DNA of 20,845 bases. It comes from Mesotaenium endlicherianum (Eukaryota; Streptophyta; Zygnematophyceae; Zygnematales; Mesotaeniaceae). The stretch spans positions 1 through 20,845 of the forward strand of contig WELA01008816.1 of NCBI GenBank assembly GCA_009602735.1, written 5' to 3'. Position 1 is the first letter of the stretch. Each line of letters begins with the position of its first letter. A model generated the notes under the pieces. It had not been told where the DNA came from. It ran no database searches and saw only the letters and a list, made by a program, of their open reading frames with translations. Below, one piece after another: positions 17,167 through 20,845 of this stretch. The position numbers were made by a program, and so were the translations under genes.

Positions 17167-18595
17167 CTAGGGACATCTAAGGTCATACTCTGCAATTGGA
17201 GCTTGCTTACAAGCCTCACAACTAGCCTCCAACCACTTGTGCGACACCACATGGAGACCTGGGCATAGGAGCAGGTCCCGCGCACTCTCCCCGAGACTGT
17301 CCTCATACACCCCAACAGAGAAAGAATGTAAGCAAACTTCTATGATGGGAAGGGCACACGGGGAGAATAAAGTGAGACACCATGAAGCACATAATAGTCC
17401 TCGTACACCCCAACATAACAAAAAGGTATGATAAATTGAATGATAAGAAGGCCACATAATATAAATCAGCTAAGACATCATGGAGCACACAATGCAGGGG
17501 GTATGGCAATAAATGTATGATGCTCATGAAGTGCAAGATGAAGTGGTGCCATACAGTCGAGCTAGCGCATGTAAACAGATGCAAGAGGAAAGGCCCACAC
17601 ACACACACAGTTCCGTGATCACTCCTGTTGATAATATTGGAAAATAAAACAGGTTGCTCCAATCCGGAGAAGACAACCACATGTGTTGTGCGTGACGAGA
17701 GCACAGCAGCCAGGCATCCTCCATACATAGCAACCTCCAAAGATAATCGCCGCATTGTTATTGCAGCTACAGCCTGTGAGTACAAGTTTCTGCAATTCAT
17801 GAAAACAAAGGACATAGACATTTATTCTTCCTCAGCAAGTTTACTATACCAACAAGGTCATTTAGTTGTGAAGAGGCACATGCAGGTTACAACTTACAAG
17901 AGCGTGCTTCAAAGGCTATTGTTGTGGGTGTAGGAGTGTTGGAGGACATAATGGCAGATATGTTAGAGGACATACTGGCAGATAGTGATGTTTGCATAAC
18001 ATAAAGGGGAGGCAGGGGCAGTGTCATGCATGAGAAACATATGAGATGGTGGGTGCGGCTGCTAGGGTTATCCATGAAGGTTTTAATGCCTGCAATTGTT
18101 CAAAGTCAGTTATGCACAGGTGACGCAGAATTAAACCATGTGCACTGCAGCCCATCATGTAACTGTCCATAGTTAGGTTGCCGGAAATTCTTACATGGAG
18201 TGCAGAGGTGGGGCAAAGTAGACATAGCACATATTGAAGAAAGAAGAAGTGGCACTTGGCCACTCATTGGCGCGGAAGTGCACAATGTCTTCAGGTGTCA
18301 CTGGCAGGTTGCTCGCATCCATGGAAGTAAATACTTGCAAGGATGAAGACGGGTTTTAGAAGCAGACATTAATACAAATAACGTGTCATGTGAGCGTAAG
18401 GTTTCCCTGAATTGGTAATTATGACAGAGAATAAGAGAGGTACACCTGAATGAATACATGCTGCAAGACAAGTCCGTAAGAGATAGTACACACCCATGCG
18501 AGTCCTGACATATTACAGAACCCACCTCTTGCAACTGTTTCACACATGACGGCTCGAAGAACCCTTCCCTGTACTCGTCTTTGTGGTCCATGTAC
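17167..18595 (-). CDS. LIG4: DNA ligase IV-like gene, last four exons (partial)
   Basis: Proposed exons on the minus strand: 18595-18522, 18333-18195, 17789-17609 and 17301-17167, all with GT-AG borders and agreeing phases; the stop TAG is at 17169-17167. The first two give DEYREGFFEPS, VKQLQEV, FTSMDASNLPVTPEDIVHF and NEWPSATSSFFNMCYVYF. These line up with the linker between the two BRCT domains of DNA ligase IV (human LKEVF...TPEEM), which binds XRCC4, and with the start of BRCT2. The last two give LSLEVAMYGGCLAAVLSS, RTTHVVVFSG and LHVVSHKWLEASC, the rest of BRCT2 with its conserved Gly pair and Trp. The protein would seal DNA ends in non-homologous end joining in the nucleus. The catalytic domain and BRCT1 are not seen. 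The first donor (GGTTCTG) is weak. Family assignment is from recalled sequences. Confidence 0.75.
17301..17496. repeat. Tandem duplication of ~98 bp in the last intron of the ligase gene
   Basis: Units 17301-17398 and 17399-17496 both begin CCTC(A/G)TACACCCCAACA and end near AAGCACATAAT or GAGCACACAAT. The first unit overlaps the intron's acceptor side. The copies are well diverged, so the event is old. Confidence 0.7.
17595..17609. repeat. Short CA microsatellite at the donor of the third exon
   Basis: A CA run of about seven units on the plus strand (GT on the coding strand) starts right after the proposed exon end, so several GT donors are possible and the exact exon end is uncertain. Confidence 0.7.
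17938..17985 (+). repeat. 24-bp tandem duplication in a ligase-gene intron
   Basis: Two copies, 17938-17961 and 17962-17985, of GTTGGAGGACATAATGGCAG followed by ATAT/ATAG, differing at three sites. It lies between the second and third proposed exons. Confidence 0.75.
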
Positions 18596-20845
18596 CTGTA
18601 TATCGTTGGCAATAGGCAGAAAAGTATGCAGATGTTAGAAACGCAGTTTGCACCTAAGCCTAACAAAAAACATGTGTGCCAATACAGTGCCTGATAAATG
18701 CGTTGCTGCAATGACGTGCAAGGATGTGATTTACGAAGGAGTAACCCATGATCCATGTGTAACAATCTTGGGCTCCAACAAGTTCTGCTATAAAAAGCTT
18801 CGTTATACTTTATTTGTAATAACTGATGTGAGGCCGTGTGTAGAGAACTGAGGCCTACTGTGCCATGCTGGGTTCGTAAGAATTTTGCTGTTGAAGAGAT
18901 AGCACAGTAAGGAGCGGCGGGAAGTGACAAATGGGTAGAATCAGGCTAAAAAATGAAGAAGAGAGAAGCAGCTCCGTTAAGTCCGGTACGCGTGTAAGCT
19001 GTGTCCGCTAGTCTGCATGTCAACGTGTTCAAATAATGCGTGCGAAGGAGCCGACGTGGTGTACGGGAAATACTAAATGTAGTCGACCTTAAGAAATCGG
19101 GGTTGACCAAAAAAAACTAATAATTCGGTATCTACTTATTCGCGAATACTGCCGTACGAGAATACGGCGTACCAAAATACGTACTGTACGGCCCAGACCG
19201 GGTGTGTGGGCGAAATTTTAAACTAGGCTTGTATATCTACTATGGTGGCATGTGAAGAGCCTGAATTGACAAGATGTCACTCCACTTCAAGGGTCAGGGC
19301 GCACATTGTTACAAGGCAGATTGTCTATTGTCAGATGTTGGTTTCTCTTTTTCTCTGAGTTGAAGAGCGACAACGAAACTAGCGACAAAGGAACTGTGTT
19401 TCTCAGTCTCCTCAACAATGAAGAAGGTGTATATTGATGTGTAATAAGTCTCCTCCAAAGCAAAGCCCGACTTGCAATTATGTTTGCGTTAATTGTCAAG
19501 AGACAAGAGCCACAGTCATTTTCAATAGTAACTTGTAGCTAATTGTGTAGTCTTGAGCCTTATTGGTGCAACTTCAATATGATGCCGTGAAATTACAAAA
19601 AAAACTCGTTGATCATGCTCTTATAATTAGCTCATTGTTGAATATATGTGACCATTTTTGTCGATGTTAATCAAGGTTTAATAGTGCCTTTTGCTTAGAG
19701 TTGGTTCTGCATTAGATGTTGTGATTTATGTCGATTGTAATTTGCTACTTGATGTTTCCCATCTCATCTCACTTCTTAAGGTGAACTGTTCGTGCGCTAT
19801 GTCGCTAAGCTCGAGTACTTTCTGTTTCATGACTCGACTTAGGAAGAAGCGCCCGTTACATTCATCCTTAGCTGAAATGATCAAATTGCACACGTGCGGG
19901 GAGATCTTACATTGTCGAACGCTATCCGAAGAGTATTATATCGAGGGACGCAAATTGCAATGAAAGAGCCCCCAGGAGCGAGAGCAGCGGGTGCACTGAA
20001 CGTCGCACCCGTGCTGCTCGAGATTGTTTCCATTGACGAACAATGCACTAGGAGCAGCAGAACGCTCTTAAATTTGGTCTTACAGGGAAGAGCATAGACG
20101 TCTTGCTGTCTGTATAATAAAGGCTGTACCAAAGTTCTTGGTTCGGATACAGGTTCTGGCATGGCTGCTTCCACTCACGCGGAGCTGCTAGCTTCGTGCT
20201 TGGCAGCCGCACCTTCATTCTGCAACCCTGGGAATCAAGGCCACTGGTAGAGCTTTTTCATTCTCAAAATGATATATCAATTCAGCTGGTGGAATTTCTC
20301 TGCATTAGAAGGCGCAAACGCTACGTTTCATTTATGATTTAGTAGATATTTCCTTTGCATTTCCACACCGTGCTGCAGCACCAGAGCTGAGCTGTCTTTT
20401 TGGAGTTGTTTGCAGGAAAAGCAGCGGCAGGTTACAAAGAACGCCATGCCTTCGTATGCATGGGGCTAGACGGCAAGCGAGGTCGCACTCTGGAATGTCT
20501 ATCACATGCCAGGCGACTTCTGCTGGTGCGTATGTCTCTCCCTTCTCCCTGCGTGAAATGGGCACTTGCTTTGTGTTGTGAAGAAACGAAAGGAATGGAA
20601 GGGAGAAAGGGAGAACGGGATGGCGGGACCACGGCAGGCCTTGTAAAATGTAGGTGACAAAAGCTTGCACAATTCACTCGTGTAGCAAGAGCTGAGATCT
20701 TCTCATAGAGGTTCGCCACTGCTCCACTTCCAGTCCTCCACACGAGTTAGGTGTCCCATGGATACAGAACTGCCTTCAATTGCTTCCAACAGTTGCGCCC
20801 ACGAGCTCCAAACTGAAAAAAAGAGAGGTGCCTCGGGAAGGGGGG
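18596..20845. other. Unassigned region upstream of the ligase exons
   Basis: No BRCT1, ligase catalytic or transposon motif was recognised on either strand. Open frames are all short (112 codons or fewer apart from one that overlaps the ligase exons), and none resembles a known family. A GC-rich 6-bp hairpin (GCCGTA, loop CGAGAA, TACGGC) lies at 19152-19169. The stretch may be a long intron of the ligase gene, or contain diverged exons missed by eye. Confidence 0.4.

Noticed and set aside
18298..18930. A 210-codon minus-strand frame as a single gene
   Set aside because: Only the part at 18522-18595 looks coding; the rest shows no homology and includes proposed intron with splice sites at both sides.
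20332..20743. Overlapping ~85-112 codon frames on both strands at the right edge
   Set aside because: No homology recognised and the frames conflict; they may include an exon, but nothing supports a choice.

Overview
The window looks like nuclear DNA of a land plant or related streptophyte. It holds stacked Ty3/gypsy LTR retrotransposons with chromodomain integrases (chromoviruses), minus-strand primer binding sites matching initiator tRNA-Met, a hAT transposase remnant and an intron-containing gene with plant-like DNA ligase IV sequence. The species cannot be named. Both full elements carry TGGTATCGGAGC as primer site, where many seed-plant elements (as I recall) have TGGTATCAGAGC, so a non-seed plant is possible but unproven. 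No prokaryotic features were seen.

Layout. 1-1233: 3' end of a plus-strand LTR retrotransposon (element A) with a 43-bp tandem repeat, a polypurine tract and a 482-bp LTR. 1234-2036: 3' end of an old minus-strand chromovirus (element B), broken on both sides. 2037-8476: old, nearly complete minus-strand chromovirus (element 1). Its LTRs are roughly 10% diverged by eye, it has gag, protease, RT, RNase H, integrase and chromodomain, and its RT is split by a ~290-bp insertion. 8477-9707: C-terminal remnant of a plus-strand hAT transposase, followed by a non-coding tail with a three-copy degenerate repeat. 9708-16830: young minus-strand chromovirus (element 2) with two 923-bp LTRs differing at about 12 sites and a perfect 5-bp target duplication CTATG. 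17167-18595: last four exons, on the minus strand, of a DNA ligase IV-like gene. 18596-20845: nothing confidently assigned, probably intronic or intergenic.

The most unusual part is element 2. Between its primer binding site and protease there is no recognisable gag. Instead there are three tandem 68-72 bp units resembling the internal promoter region of 5S rRNA, on the strand opposite to the element's genes. Each LTR also contains a tRNA-like block, again on the plus strand, with A-box and B-box at exact tRNA spacing and a T4 run after it. The next ~290 bp of that LTR is the same module that interrupts the RT of element 1, including 103 bp of perfect identity. Together these suggest an LTR retrotransposon family that carries RNA polymerase III promoter modules, one of them linked to a sequence that has moved separately.

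One apparent frameshift in element 2 is almost certainly an assembly artefact: a single N between two exact 22-bp copies. Element 1 has non-matching flanks (integrase DNA on the left, hAT DNA on the right) and no target duplication, which suggests recombination or deletion at this locus.
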